From DATAQC01 sp038232455 (GTDB lineage: Bacteria > Actinomycetota > Acidimicrobiia > Acidimicrobiales > AC-14): a DNA stretch of 64,000 nucleotides. This document shows positions 1 to 9,069 of the stretch, piece after piece; the first letter of the stretch is position 1; each line of letters begins with the position of its first letter. The stretch is from the NCBI GenBank assembly GCA_038232455.1, contig JBBSHU010000003.1, positions 3,105 to 67,104 on the forward strand, in the 5' to 3' direction. The notes beneath the pieces were generated by a model, which had not been told where the DNA came from, made no database searches, and was given only the letters and a program-made list of their open reading frames with translations. A program made the position numbers and the translations under genes.

Positions 1-643
<643 letters not shown>

Positions 644-698
644 TCCATCGTGGACCCTCTTGCTGTGGGTTCGCTGAGAACAGGGGGTAGGCCTCCCG

Positions 699-1505
699 TC
701 AGTTGAGGCGGGCGCGCAGCGCCAGGGCCTCGGCCTCCAGGGCCGCCTCCATGGCGGGCAGGGCGACGGCCAGGCCCTCCAGGACCTCGGCGGCCTCGAC
801 GAACTGGCCGGTCGACCCGAGCACCCGGGCCAGCTCCCGGCGCTCGATGGCCGGCGTTCCGGGGATGGCCAGCCGCAGAGCGAAGACCCAGGCCAGGCTG
901 TCGAGATCACCCTGGGACGCGTAGATCGCCCGGAGGTTGGCCAGCATCCGACCGAGGATGGCCCGGGGCCCGACGGGATCGAGGTAGGACTCGACGAAGG
1001 GGGCATCGAGTCCGTTGACGGCCTTGAAGCGCTCGATGCACCCGGCTCGATCGAGAACCCGGCCGCCGGCGAAGGGGTCGACGAACACCGGCGGCTCGCC
1101 CGCGACGTCGTGGCGCAACAGGAAATGGCCGGGCAGGCCCACGCCGACCAGATTCAGGCCCAGGCGGCGGCCGATGGCGATGCCCAGCACCGACAGGGTG
1201 ATGGGCAGGCCCACCCGCCGGCGCACGACCACGTTGAGGAACGAGTTGTCGGGGTCGTAGTAGTGGGCGACATTGCCCGTGAAGCCCAACCCTTCGAACA
1301 GGTGGCGACGCCAACCGTCGAGGTCCCGGGATGGGCACCCTTCGGCAATGCCGTCGAGAAGCTCGAGCTCGAAGTCGATGTCGAGATCGGGGTAGGCGTG
1401 GGCGGCCACGAGCAGGGCGGCCTCGTCGAGGTCGAACTCGTCCTCGGGGCCCTGGACGAGCTCGGCGAAGCGCATCGTGGGGTCGTCGCTGGCCACGGAC
1501 GCCAA
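699..1505 (-). CDS. SirB1/transglutaminase-like family protein
   Basis: A 268-residue soluble protein whose core (about residues 70-150, with NVAHYYDPDNSFLNVVVRRR and GLPITLSVLGIAIGRRLGL, then VGLPGHFLLRH) matches the SirB1/Transglut_core2 family. A C-terminal helical, TPR-like part follows (about 175-265). Members of this family are widespread and have no firmly established enzymatic role. The canonical transglutaminase Cys is not obvious. It is transcribed away from the NifU-N gene and sits beside a response regulator gene, but no functional link can be read from that. Confidence 0.8.
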   Translation of the reverse strand: MASVASDDPTMRFAELVQGPEDEFDLDEAALLVAAHAYPDLDIDFELELLDGIAEGCPSRDLDGWRRHLFEGLGFTGNVAHYYDPDNSFLNVVVRRRVGLPITLSVLGIAIGRRLGLNLVGVGLPGHFLLRHDVAGEPPVFVDPFAGGRVLDRAGCIERFKAVNGLDAPFVESYLDPVGPRAILGRMLANLRAIYASQGDLDSLAWVFALRLAIPGTPAIERRELARVLGSTGQFVEAAEVLEGLAVALPAMEAALEAEALALRARLN

Positions 1506-1536
1506 GGTACCGCCGGTCGCCTACGATCGGTGTCCG

Positions 1537-1794
1537 ATGGCAACCGCGAGCCCCACCCCCACCCCGAATCCCAATGCCATGAAGTACACCCTCGACGTGC
1601 GTCTTCCGAGCACCATCAACTTCGCCAACGCCGAAGCCGCCGCCGACCACCCCTTCGCGGCCGCAGTGTTCGCCGGCGGCGGGGCGGCATCGTTGTTCGG
1701 CGTGAACGACTTCGTCACCATCACCCGCCAGCCCGGGGCCGACTGGGACACCATCACGGCGACCGTGCAGGCCGCCGCGGCCGAGCACCTGTAG
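1537..1794 (+). CDS. NifU/Nfu N-terminal domain protein
   Basis: An 85-residue protein carrying only the Nfu N-terminal domain, recognisable from the TPNPNAMKYTLDV signature near the N-terminus and FGVNDFVTITR in the middle. The ATG at 1537 is chosen because the domain starts there; in-frame extension upstream overlaps the neighbouring divergent gene. The CxxC iron-sulfur scaffold domain of full-length Nfu is absent, so it cannot itself carry a cluster in the usual way. It may act as an accessory in Fe-S maturation, but that is inference. It lies 22 nt upstream of PEP carboxylase and may be co-transcribed. Confidence 0.75.
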   Translation: MATASPTPTPNPNAMKYTLDVRLPSTINFANAEAAADHPFAAAVFAGGGAASLFGVNDFVTITRQPGADWDTITATVQAAAAEHL

Positions 1795-1816
1795 CGCCCG
1801 CTCTCCTCCTCTGCCC

Positions 1817-4549
1817 GTGAGCGTCGAGATGGAACTCGACAACGCCCTCCGGGCCGACATGAGGTTGCTGGGCTCGTTGCTCGGCCAGACGCTGGTACGC
1901 CAGGTCGGCCCCGAGCTGCTCGAGCTGGTCGAACAGGTGCGGGGCCTCAGCCGTAAGAGTCGCCAGGTGGGTGGCGCCCATTACATGGCCGACGCGCTGG
2001 GCGAGGCCGACCTGCCCACCACGATCTGGCTGGCCCGGGCCTTCACCTCGTACTTCCTCCTGGCCAACACCGCCGAGCAGGTGCACCGGGCCGCCGCCCT
2101 CGACCGGCTCAGAGTCGAGAACGGGAGCGCCATCGGCCAGATGGCCGGTCGGGTGGCGTCGGACCCCGAAGCCGTCGCCGAGTTGGTTCGCTCGGTGGGC
2201 AGGATCGAGCTGCGGCCGGTGTTCACCGCCCATCCCACCGAGGTGGCCCGCCGGTCGGTGCTCACCAAGCTCCGGGGCATCGGTGAGCTGTTGGAGGTGC
2301 GAAGCCGCAGCGGAGGCTCCGACCAGGTGGCCATCGACGAACGGATGGCCGAGCTCGTCGATCTTCTGTGGCAGACCGACGAGCTGCGTCGTGAGCGCCC
2401 GACGCCGGCCCAAGAGGCAAGCGCGGTGAACTATTACCTCGACGACCTGGCGCGCAATGTCGTACCCCGAGTGGTCGACGACTTCGTCGGCCAGGTGAGG
2501 CATCTGGGAGTGGAGTTTCCGCCGGGTGCGACGCCGGTGCGGTTCGGGAGCTGGGTCGGAGGCGACCGCGATGGCAACCCCAACGTCACCCCGGAGGTGA
2601 CGGAGGCCGTCCTCGCCCAGCAGCACCACCTGGGGATCGGCATGCTCCTGGCCGACATCGACGCCCTCATCACCGAGCTCAGCTCGTCGACCCAGATCAC
2701 CGCCGTGTCCGACGATTTGCGGACCAGCATGATGGCCGACGCCGACCTACTGCCCGAGATCGTGTCCCGCTACGGCAAGCTCAACGCCGAGGAGCCTTAT
2801 CGCCTGAAGGCCTCGTTCATCGCTCAGCGCCTCCGCAACACCCGGGTACGTCTGGCCGAAGGACGCGCAATCGTGGTCCGGTCCGAGTACCCCGATGCCG
2901 CCGCCCTGTACGCCGACCTCGAGCTCATGCGCGAGTCACTTATGGCCAACCGGGGCCAACTCGTGGCCAGCGGATCACTGTCCCGGATCATGCGCTCGGT
3001 GACAGCGTTCGGGTTCCAGCTCGCCACCCTCGACATCCGCGAGCACGCCGAACGCCTCCACGCCGCGGTGGGCGCGGCGTTCGACGGCCTGGCCGAGTCC
3101 GACCGGCCCTACTCGTCGCTGGACGGCCCCGAACGGTTCGCCCTGCTGAGCGCCGAGCTACGAAGCCGGCGCCCGCTCCTGGGGCCGATCCCCGCGCTCG
3201 ACGGCCAGGCCGCCGACACCTACGCACAGTTCACGACGCTGCGTTCGGTGCTCGACCGGTTCGGCCCGGACGCAGTGGAGAGCTACATCGTGTCGATGAC
3301 GAAAGGGCCCCACGACGTCCTCGCCGCCGTGGTTCTCGCCCGAGAGGCCGGCTTGGTCGACGTGCACCGCGGTGTCGCCCGCATCGGGTTCGTCCCGCTC
3401 CTCGAGACGGCGGAGGAGCTGGACTCGGCCGGAGAGATCGTCGACCGCCTGCTGTACGATCCGTCCTACCGGGCCGTGGTCGCCATGCGCGGCGACGTCC
3501 AGGAGGTGATGCTCGGCTACTCGGACTCCAACAAGGACGCCGGCGTCGTCGCCTCCCAGTGGAAGATTCACAAGGCGCAACGCATGCTCCGGGACACGGC
3601 CCGGTGCCACGGGGTGCTCCTGCGTCTCTTCCACGGCCGCGGGGGCACCGTCGGACGGGGCGGGGGCCCCACCCACGATGCCGTCCTCGCCCAGCCTTTC
3701 GGCGTGCTCCAGGGACCGATGAAGCTCACCGAGCAGGGGGAGGTGATCTCCGACAAATACCTGCTTCCCAGCCTGGCCCGTCACAACCTCGACCTGGCCC
3801 TGGCCGCGGTGGCCGAGGCGGTGGTCCTGCACCGCACCTCCCGGTTGGCGGACGACGTGCTCGACCGGTGGGACGCCACCATGGATGTCGTCTCCGCATC
3901 GGCCGCCACCGCCTACCGGTCGCTCCTGGCCGAACCCGGCCTGGCCGGGTACTTCCGGGCGTCGACACCGGTGGAGGAGCTCGCCGAGCTGAACATCGGC
4001 TCCCGCCCGGCCCGGCGCGCCCCCGGAGCCGACTTCGAGGGCCTGCGGGCGATCCCGTGGGTCTTCGCGTGGACGCAATCCCGCCAGATCGTTCCCGGGT
4101 GGTTCGGTGTGGGGTCGGGCCTTGCTGCCGCCCGGGCCTCCGAGGGTTTCGGGGCCCTGGCCGAGATGTACGGCGGGTGGCACTTCTTCCGGACCTTCAT
4201 CTCCAACGTGGAGATGGTGCTGGCCAAGGTCGACCTCGGCATCGCCCGCCTCTACGTGGACCGCCTCGTCGATCCGGCGCTGCACTACCTTTTCGACGTC
4301 ATCCAGACCGAGTACGACCTCACCGTCGCCGAGGTCCTGGCCGTCACTGGCCAGGACAGGCTTCTCGAGCGCCAACCTGCCCTGGGCCGCACCCTCCGCG
4401 TGCGCGATCTCTACCTCGACCCCATCAGCCACCTCCAGGTCAACCTGCTCTCCCGGTGGCGACAGGCCGATGAGCCCGACCCCATGCTGCGCCGAGGATT
4501 GCTGGTCACCATCAACGGCATCGCCGCCGGCCTCCGCAACACTGGTTGA
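1817..4549 (+). CDS. ppc: Phosphoenolpyruvate carboxylase
   Basis: This 910-residue enzyme converts PEP and bicarbonate to oxaloacetate, replenishing the TCA cycle. The length is typical for bacterial Ppc. Diagnostic motifs occur in order: VFTAHPTEVARR with catalytic His139, GSWVGGDRDGNPNVT, GYSDSNKDAG, the glycine-rich loop FHGRGGTVGRGGGP, and the C-terminal IPWVFAWTQSRQIVPGWFG with the allosteric-site region beyond it. The GTG at 1817 is used; an ATG at 1829 is a possible alternative. The VOC pseudogene begins 4 nt after the stop. Confidence 0.97.
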   Translation: MSVEMELDNALRADMRLLGSLLGQTLVRQVGPELLELVEQVRGLSRKSRQVGGAHYMADALGEADLPTTIWLARAFTSYFLLANTAEQVHRAAALDRLRVENGSAIGQMAGRVASDPEAVAELVRSVGRIELRPVFTAHPTEVARRSVLTKLRGIGELLEVRSRSGGSDQVAIDERMAELVDLLWQTDELRRERPTPAQEASAVNYYLDDLARNVVPRVVDDFVGQVRHLGVEFPPGATPVRFGSWVGGDRDGNPNVTPEVTEAVLAQQHHLGIGMLLADIDALITELSSSTQITAVSDDLRTSMMADADLLPEIVSRYGKLNAEEPYRLKASFIAQRLRNTRVRLAEGRAIVVRSEYPDAAALYADLELMRESLMANRGQLVASGSLSRIMRSVTAFGFQLATLDIREHAERLHAAVGAAFDGLAESDRPYSSLDGPERFALLSAELRSRRPLLGPIPALDGQAADTYAQFTTLRSVLDRFGPDAVESYIVSMTKGPHDVLAAVVLAREAGLVDVHRGVARIGFVPLLETAEELDSAGEIVDRLLYDPSYRAVVAMRGDVQEVMLGYSDSNKDAGVVASQWKIHKAQRMLRDTARCHGVLLRLFHGRGGTVGRGGGPTHDAVLAQPFGVLQGPMKLTEQGEVISDKYLLPSLARHNLDLALAAVAEAVVLHRTSRLADDVLDRWDATMDVVSASAATAYRSLLAEPGLAGYFRASTPVEELAELNIGSRPARRAPGADFEGLRAIPWVFAWTQSRQIVPGWFGVGSGLAAARASEGFGALAEMYGGWHFFRTFISNVEMVLAKVDLGIARLYVDRLVDPALHYLFDVIQTEYDLTVAEVLAVTGQDRLLERQPALGRTLRVRDLYLDPISHLQVNLLSRWRQADEPDPMLRRGLLVTINGIAAGLRNTG

Positions 4550-4553
4550 CCTC

Positions 4554-4924
4554 ATGCTCGACCACGTATCCATCCAGTGCGCCGACGTGGCGACCAGCGC
4601 CGCCTTCTACGACACCGTTCTCGGCCCGCTCGGCGGCTCCCGGTTGATGGACTTCGGCCAGGTCGTCGGTTTCGGCGTTGCTCCGATGCCCGATTTCTGG
4701 CTGGGCCCCGGACCACCGGTGAGGGCTTCCGCGAGTCTCACATCGCCTTTTCGGCGCCCGACCGGGCAGGCGTGCGGGCGTTCTTCGACGCCGCCGTGGG
4801 AACCGGCGCCGAAGTCCTGCGGGAACCACGGATGTGCCCCGAATACCACCCCGCCTATTACGGCGCCTTCGTCCGAGATCCCGACGGCAACAACGTCGAG
4901 GCTGTCTGCAACCTACCGGAGTAG
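4554..4924 (+). pseudogene. VOC/glyoxalase-family protein, frameshifted
   Basis: The ATG at 4554 opens a typical VOC start (MLDHVSIQCADVATSAAFYD) that reads well to DFWLGP. The continuation (TTGEGFRESHIAFSAPDRAG, then YYGAFVRDPDGNNVEAVCN) is in another frame. Adding one C to the CCCC run at 4706-4709 restores one continuous protein of about 123 residues. VOC proteins are metal-dependent dioxygenases, lyases or isomerases; the HVS start and the late FVRDPDGNNVEAV metal-ligand segment are both present. It is either a recent one-base inactivation or a homopolymer sequencing error. Confidence 0.8.
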
Positions 4925-4929
4925 GCGAG

Positions 4930-5150
4930 TCAGCAGTCTGCGAGGGCGCAGATTCCCCGGCAGATCTCGTCGGTGTCGCCGGCATCGAGCAGCGCAGACG
5001 GGGTGGAGCCATTCGAGCGCTGTCCGCCGGCGGGCGGTGGCCGCCGCCCCAGGTGGGCCACGCCGACCACGTCGACGCCTTTGGTGGCGACGGCCGTGAC
5101 GAAGGGATCGCCAGTATCGATCATGTCGCGGATGACCGAGACGAGTCTGA
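4930..5150 (-). pseudogene. Decayed HNH endonuclease (DUF222/13E12-type) fragment
   Basis: One frame reads DPFVTAVATKGVDVVGVAHL, and the next frame continues with RTALEWLHPVCAA. Together these give the VxxVAHLGR...Q(R/T)ALEWL(N/H)PxC block that precedes the HNH motif in actinobacterial DUF222/13E12-repeat proteins. At least one, probably two, frameshifts separate the pieces, and neither the long N-terminal DUF222 part nor an intact HNH motif remains. It is a relic directly downstream of the two-gene macro-domain unit. Family recognition is from memory of the motif; no alignment was run. Confidence 0.6.
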
Positions 5151-5153
5151 CCG

Positions 5154-5411
5154 TCAGGCGGGGCCCATCTCGGCGGCCATCTGGAGCTTGGGGCGCACCG
5201 AGGTGAGGTATTCGAGGGCGGCCACCACGCCGACGATGCCGATGCCGAGGATCGTCCCCACCACCATGACGAGAATCCAGGTCCGGCGACTGAGACCGAC
5301 CCGGGTCCACTGCACGGCGGGCCGGCGGGCGGCGTCGATGATGGCGGCAATAGGAAGGGAGAGGAGTCCGAGGCCGATCACCAGCAGGGCTATCCCGGTG
5401 GGACCGGGCAT
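5154..5411 (-). CDS. Small two-helix membrane protein
   Basis: 85 residues with two clear hydrophobic segments (about 7-26, GIALLVIGLGLLSLPIAAII, and 45-67, around WILVMVVGTILGIGIVGVVA). A short basic loop (DAARRPAVQWTRVGLSRR) joins them. Its ATG overlaps the stop of the macro-domain gene (TGATG), implying translational coupling. It resembles small actinobacterial membrane proteins of the DUF2516 kind, but that assignment is tentative. No function is assigned. Confidence 0.65.
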   Translation of the reverse strand: MPGPTGIALLVIGLGLLSLPIAAIIDAARRPAVQWTRVGLSRRTWILVMVVGTILGIGIVGVVAALEYLTSVRPKLQMAAEMGPA

Positions 5412-5974
5412 CAGCCGACGCCTCCCAGCAGGCGGCGGTAGAGGGCGAACGTGGCGTCGTCGAAGGCAACCAGGGTGACCTCCTCGAGGTGGGCCCACGC
5501 AGACGCCGACTCCGACACCGTCTCGAAGGCGATCGCCGCGGCCTGCTCGGGCGGGTAGCCGTAGATCCCTGTCGAGATGGCCGGAAACGCCAGCGACCGG
5601 GCGCCCAGCTCGTCGACCACCTGGAGGGAGCGTCGGTAGCACGACGCCAGCAGGTCGGCTTCGCCGGCGGTACCGCCCCGCCACACGGGGCCGACGGTAT
5701 GGACGACCCAGCGGGCCGGTAGGCCGAAGCCCGGCGTGGCCTTGGCGTCGCCCGTGGGGCACCCGCCGAGCGCCCGGCAGGCCTCGACCAGCTGGGGACC
5801 GGCCCGCCGGTGGATGGCCCCGTCGACCCCGCCACCGCCCAGCAGCGACTCGTTGGCGGCGTTGACGATGGCGTCGACCTCCAGGGCGGTGATGTCGCCG
5901 GTGATCGCCTCCAAGCGCACGGCGATCAGTCTGCTCGGCGGTGGGGCTTGCGCCCCCCCCCAGTCACGAGCCAT
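5411..5974 (-). CDS. Macro-domain protein (O-acetyl-ADP-ribose deacetylase-like)
   Basis: A macro domain of the YmdB/MacroD type that binds ADP-ribose and may hydrolyse O-acetyl-ADP-ribose or mono-ADP-ribosyl-protein. Diagnostic segments are GDITALEVDAIVNAANESLL, GGGGVDGAIHRRAG, HTVGPVW, and the late loop AFPAISTGIYGYP. The Asn and Asp of NAAN...GVDGAI are conserved. Starts at ATG 5974 or GTG 5920 are possible; the domain itself begins at about 5920. It is followed by a coupled small membrane-protein gene and divergent from a WhiB gene across a perfect palindrome. Confidence 0.93.
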   Translation of the reverse strand: MARDWGGAQAPPPSRLIAVRLEAITGDITALEVDAIVNAANESLLGGGGVDGAIHRRAGPQLVEACRALGGCPTGDAKATPGFGLPARWVVHTVGPVWRGGTAGEADLLASCYRRSLQVVDELGARSLAFPAISTGIYGYPPEQAAAIAFETVSESASAWAHLEEVTLVAFDDATFALYRRLLGGVG

Positions 5975-5979
5975 GATGA

Positions 5980-6001
5980 CACTGTTGTAATTACAACAGT
6001 G
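5980..6001. promoter_or_regulatory. 22-bp perfect palindrome between macro-domain gene and whiB
   Basis: Each arm reads CACTGTTGTAA, so the site is an uninterrupted dyad with centre TTAA-like TAATTA. It is AT-rich in a GC-rich region and sits in the divergent gap between the macro-domain gene (start at 5974 or 5920) and whiB (start 6083). This is the expected form of an operator for a dimeric repressor such as a TetR, MarR or GntR member. The cognate regulator is not identified. Confidence 0.7.
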
Positions 6002-6082
6002 GGATAGGTGCAACCGCATCTACCCGGAGACGACGTGGCCGCAGTGACTTGACGGCGCGAAGCCGGCGAAGGAGCGAGCCGA

Positions 6083-6361
6083 ATGGACAGGCGAGGGCAC
6101 AGGTTCGACCTTGGTGACCGCACATGGCAGGGCCAGGCCAACTGCCTGGGGGTCGATCCCGACCTGTTCTTTCCGGAGCGAGGAGCGTCGACGCGCGAGG
6201 CCAAGTCCGTCTGTCGCGGATGTGTCGTGCGGGAGGACTGCCTCGAGTACGCACTCGTCAACGGCGAGAAGTTCGGGATCTGGGGCGGGCTGTCGGAGCG
6301 GGAGCGCCGGCGCATCCGCCGCCAGCGCGCCGGCGCCCGGCGCGACGTGGCCTCCGCCTGA
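6083..6361 (+). CDS. WhiB-family iron-sulfur transcription regulator
   Basis: 92 residues with the four cluster-ligating cysteines (C21, C44, C47, C53; CRGCVVREDC) and the family motif GIWGGLSERERRR, followed by a basic C-terminal tail (RRIRRQRAGARR). WhiB proteins bind a redox-sensitive [4Fe-4S] cluster and often act with sigma factor region 4. A ribosome site (AAGGAG) lies about 9 nt before the ATG. It resembles the WhiB1/WhiB2 group but the subfamily is not certain. A perfect palindrome lies about 80 nt upstream. Confidence 0.95.
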   Translation: MDRRGHRFDLGDRTWQGQANCLGVDPDLFFPERGASTREAKSVCRGCVVREDCLEYALVNGEKFGIWGGLSERERRRIRRQRAGARRDVASA

Positions 6362-6448
6362 TCGATCTCCGGCGACCCCGGCCGCAGCCCTCCACGACGG
6401 GCTGTGGCCGGCGGGCGCCGGCGCTGGTCCACAAGCATGGGCCGTCCT

Positions 6449-7261
6449 CTACGAGGTGCCGCCCCCGTGCTCGGCCAGCCGGGACTCGATGGTGCGCGAC
6501 GGGTGCAGGTCGAGCTCGGCCCACCGTTCGGGCGCTACGCCGTCGACCACCGCGGCGGGGACCAGCCCCACCAGCTCGGCCCGATCCACCGCCACCCGGG
6601 CGGCCACGACGTCGTAGACCTGAGCCGGCCCCACGGCCAGGGGGTCGACCAGGTTCATGGAGACCTGCGCTCTTCCGCCCACGTCGAGCCCGAGGGCCCG
6701 CACGGCCGGGCTCCGGAGGGCGACGGCCACGGACCGGGCCACCGCGGTGTCGGTCCCCGGGGCCAGCCAGAGGTTGTAGGCCACCAGGACGCCCCGTGCC
6801 CCGACGCACACCGCCCCGGCGGTGGGGTGGGGGACCGGCGGCCCCGTAGCGGGCGCCAGGTCGTCAAAGGCCCGGCGACGTACCTCGGGTAGCGACCGCT
6901 CGGGCCCGTAGACGAAGCTCGGCAGGCCGAGCTCGGCGGCCGCCCAGGCGGCGAACCGGTCCCGAGCCCCGATGGCATCGTCGAGGAGCGTGGTCCCCAG
7001 GGGGACGAACGGTACGACGTCAACGGCGCCGAGCCGGGGGTGGGCCCCTGCGTGGTCCCGGAGGTCGACGGCGGCCACGGTCCGAACGGCCACCGCCCGC
7101 ACCGCCGCTTCGAGGCCGTCGCCGCCGGCCAGGGTCAGCACGGCCCGGTTGTGGTCGGCGTCGACGTGGAGGTCGAGCAGGTGGCCACCCGCGGCTGCCA
7201 CGACCGTGTCGATGACGGCGGGGCGGCGTCCCTCGCTGATGTTCACCACGCACTCGAGCAC
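6449..7261 (-). CDS. Glutamate formiminotransferase-like protein
   Basis: About 270 residues resembling the formiminotransferase N-terminal and central domains of FTCD: start LECVVNISEGRRP, then HLLDLHVDADHNRAVLTLAG, GAHPRLGAVDVVPFVPL, and VQ-like SMNLVDPLAVGPAQVYDVV. The His of ISEGR...DHNR and the GAHPR segment belong to the folate/formiminoglutamate site. The enzyme transfers the formimino group of formiminoglutamate to tetrahydrofolate in histidine degradation. The cyclodeaminase domain is absent, as in many bacteria. The GTG at 7261 is chosen because homology begins there. No hut genes lie nearby. Confidence 0.85.
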   Translation of the reverse strand: MLECVVNISEGRRPAVIDTVVAAAGGHLLDLHVDADHNRAVLTLAGGDGLEAAVRAVAVRTVAAVDLRDHAGAHPRLGAVDVVPFVPLGTTLLDDAIGARDRFAAWAAAELGLPSFVYGPERSLPEVRRRAFDDLAPATGPPVPHPTAGAVCVGARGVLVAYNLWLAPGTDTAVARSVAVALRSPAVRALGLDVGGRAQVSMNLVDPLAVGPAQVYDVVAARVAVDRAELVGLVPAAVVDGVAPERWAELDLHPSRTIESRLAEHGGGTS

Positions 7262-7334
7262 CGGCGCAGTGTGCCCTGTCCCGTGCCGGAACGCCTTTCC
7301 TGGGCGGTGCTTGTACGGTGGCGCCGACGTGGCG

Positions 7335-8276
7335 ATGCACCTGGGCCTGGCCCTACCGCAGTTCGACCTCCCGGCCCCGGCCCCGGCGCAGCGTCCGGGC
7401 CGCTCGGGCCCGGTTTCGTGGTCGACGGTCCAGGAATGCGCCCAGCGGGCCGAAGACCTGGGTTTCGAGTCGTTGTGGCTCACCGACCAGGGGTTTGATC
7501 CCCTCGTGGCCCTCGGCGCCCTGGCCCGGGTCGTTCACCGGGTCCGCCTGGCCACGATGGCGCTCGACGCAACCTGTCGTCCGGCCGCGGTCGTGGCCAA
7601 GGCCCTGGCCACGATCGACGTCGTGTCCGGAGGCCGGCTGGTCGTCGGCCTGGGCACCCCTCACGAGGACGAGCCGGTCGCGCTGGCCGAGACCTGCCAG
7701 GTCCTGGTCGGCATGTTCGACGGGGGGCCGTTCTCGTTCAGCGGGGCCCACGTGCAGGTCGCCGGGGCCCGCTGCCTCCCCCTGCCCGTTCAACGCCCAC
7801 ATCCCCCGATCTGGGTCTGCGGCGCCAGCGATGAGCTGCTCGACGTCGTCGCCCGCCACGCCGACGGCTGGAGCGCGTCGTGGGCCTGGACCCCCGAGGC
7901 CTACCGCAGCCGCCGGGACATCCTGGATGCCGCCTGTGACCGGGTGGGTCGCGACCCGGCCACCGTCACCCGCGCGGTGGGGCTGTGCACCCTGGTGGGC
8001 GAGGACGAAGCCGACCTGTCGCGCCGGTTCCGGCACCTCTCGGGCCTGGACGGCATGGCGGGAGTCTCCCTGGACGAGTGGCGCCGAGGCCGCCTGGTGG
8101 GGACGGTGGACGAGGTAGGCCGCCAGCTCGAAGAGTGGGAGGCGCTCGGCGTGGACACCCTGGTCCTGGGGGTCGGCACGGTTCCGTTTTCGGCAACGGG
8201 GCCCGACGACATGGCAATGTTGGCCTCAGCCTGTAGGCTTGAGGGCGTATGGGCCTCGGACCCCCCGAACTTCTGA
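7335..8276 (+). CDS. LLM-class flavin-dependent oxidoreductase (probably F420-type)
   Basis: 313 residues with the luciferase-like TIM-barrel pattern: MHLGLALPQFDL start, AEDLGFESLWLTDQGFDPL, ATIDVVSGGRLVVGLG, and PIWVCGASDELLDVVARHADGW. In Actinomycetota such proteins usually use coenzyme F420, less often FMN; the substrate cannot be read. A GTG at 7329 is an alternative start. The last 28 nt overlap tatA, so the reading frame may really be shorter or simply overlap. It is divergent from the formiminotransferase gene. Confidence 0.88.
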   Translation: MHLGLALPQFDLPAPAPAQRPGRSGPVSWSTVQECAQRAEDLGFESLWLTDQGFDPLVALGALARVVHRVRLATMALDATCRPAAVVAKALATIDVVSGGRLVVGLGTPHEDEPVALAETCQVLVGMFDGGPFSFSGAHVQVAGARCLPLPVQRPHPPIWVCGASDELLDVVARHADGWSASWAWTPEAYRSRRDILDAACDRVGRDPATVTRAVGLCTLVGEDEADLSRRFRHLSGLDGMAGVSLDEWRRGRLVGTVDEVGRQLEEWEALGVDTLVLGVGTVPFSATGPDDMAMLASACRLEGVWASDPPNF

Positions 8277-8512
8277 TCATTCTTCTCATCGTCTTCCTCC
8301 TCTTCGGCGCGACCCGGCTTCCCAAGCTGGCCAAATCGCTGGGCGAGGCGTCGAAGGAGTTCAAGAAGGGCGTGGCCGAGTCCGAGAATGAACAGAACCC
8401 CCCTACACCGAAGCCCGACGACAAGGTCACCATGACCAACGCCGAGCTCGATGCCCTCCTCGCCGAGCGCGAGGCCCGGGCGCGTAGAGACGCGCCGCCC
8501 ACCTCTTCTTAG
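8249..8512 (+). CDS. tatA: Sec-independent protein translocase subunit TatA
   Basis: 87 residues with the standard TatA layout: a short N-terminus (MGLGPPE), one membrane helix (LLIILLIVFLLFGATRLP), the FG hinge, an amphipathic helix (KLAKSLGEASKEFKKG), and a charged soluble tail. TatA oligomers form the pore that exports folded, twin-arginine proteins. No tatB or tatC lies nearby. It overlaps the 3' end of the upstream oxidoreductase and precedes the sigma factor by 32 nt. Confidence 0.93.
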   Translation: MGLGPPELLIILLIVFLLFGATRLPKLAKSLGEASKEFKKGVAESENEQNPPTPKPDDKVTMTNAELDALLAEREARARRDAPPTSS

Positions 8513-8544
8513 AGGGAACTCGGCGGCGGTCGCCGTCGTTCTCC

Positions 8545-9069
8545 ATGGCAGGTAGTGGGATTCCGACGTGGGAGGAGGTTGCGCGCAGCCATGGCCGCTT
8601 CCTCTACACCGTCGCCTACCGCCTGACCGGGAACAACGACGATGCACAGGATCTCGTGCAGGAGGTGCTGCTCCGGGTCCGCAAGGGTCTGAGCACCTAC
8701 AAGCCTGGGAACCTCGAGGGGTGGTTGAGCCGAATCACGACGAATGCCTTCCTCGATGAGGTTCGCTGGCGACGACGCCGTCCCGCCGAGGTGATGGCCG
8801 ACGAACCCGACCGGGTCCTGCCCCCGACCGTGGGCGCCGATGTCGCCCTGGAGGCCGAGGTCTTCTCGGCCGACATCCAGGCCGCTCTGGGGCGGCTCCC
8901 CGACGAGTACCGGACCGCGGTAGTTCTCTGCGACGTGGTCGGCCACTCCTACGAGGAGATCGCCGAGTCCCTCGACATCCCCCTCGGTACCGTCCGGAGT
9001 CGGATCCACCGTGGACGGGCCCAACTCCGCAAGGCCCTCGTGTCCGGAGGTCACCGTGACGCCGGATGA
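8545..9069 (+). CDS. ECF RNA polymerase sigma factor (SigE-like)
   Basis: 174 residues with sigma region 2 (YRLTGNNDDAQDLVQEVLLR, then GWLSRITTNAFLDEVRWRRR for the -10 contact) and region 4 (RLPDEYRTAVVLCDVVGHSYEEIAE, and the GTVRSRIHRGRAQLRK recognition helix). The gene order sigma, zinc anti-sigma, RseB-like protein matches an envelope-stress sigma-E module. The anti-sigma start overlaps its end by 14 nt, implying coupled translation. It probably activates its own operon, but no promoter motif was assigned. Confidence 0.95.
   Translation: MAGSGIPTWEEVARSHGRFLYTVAYRLTGNNDDAQDLVQEVLLRVRKGLSTYKPGNLEGWLSRITTNAFLDEVRWRRRRPAEVMADEPDRVLPPTVGADVALEAEVFSADIQAALGRLPDEYRTAVVLCDVVGHSYEEIAESLDIPLGTVRSRIHRGRAQLRKALVSGGHRDAG

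Noticed and set aside
3158..4573. Minus-strand open frame inside ppc
   Set aside because: Shadow of the PEP carboxylase reading frame, whose catalytic motifs are intact.
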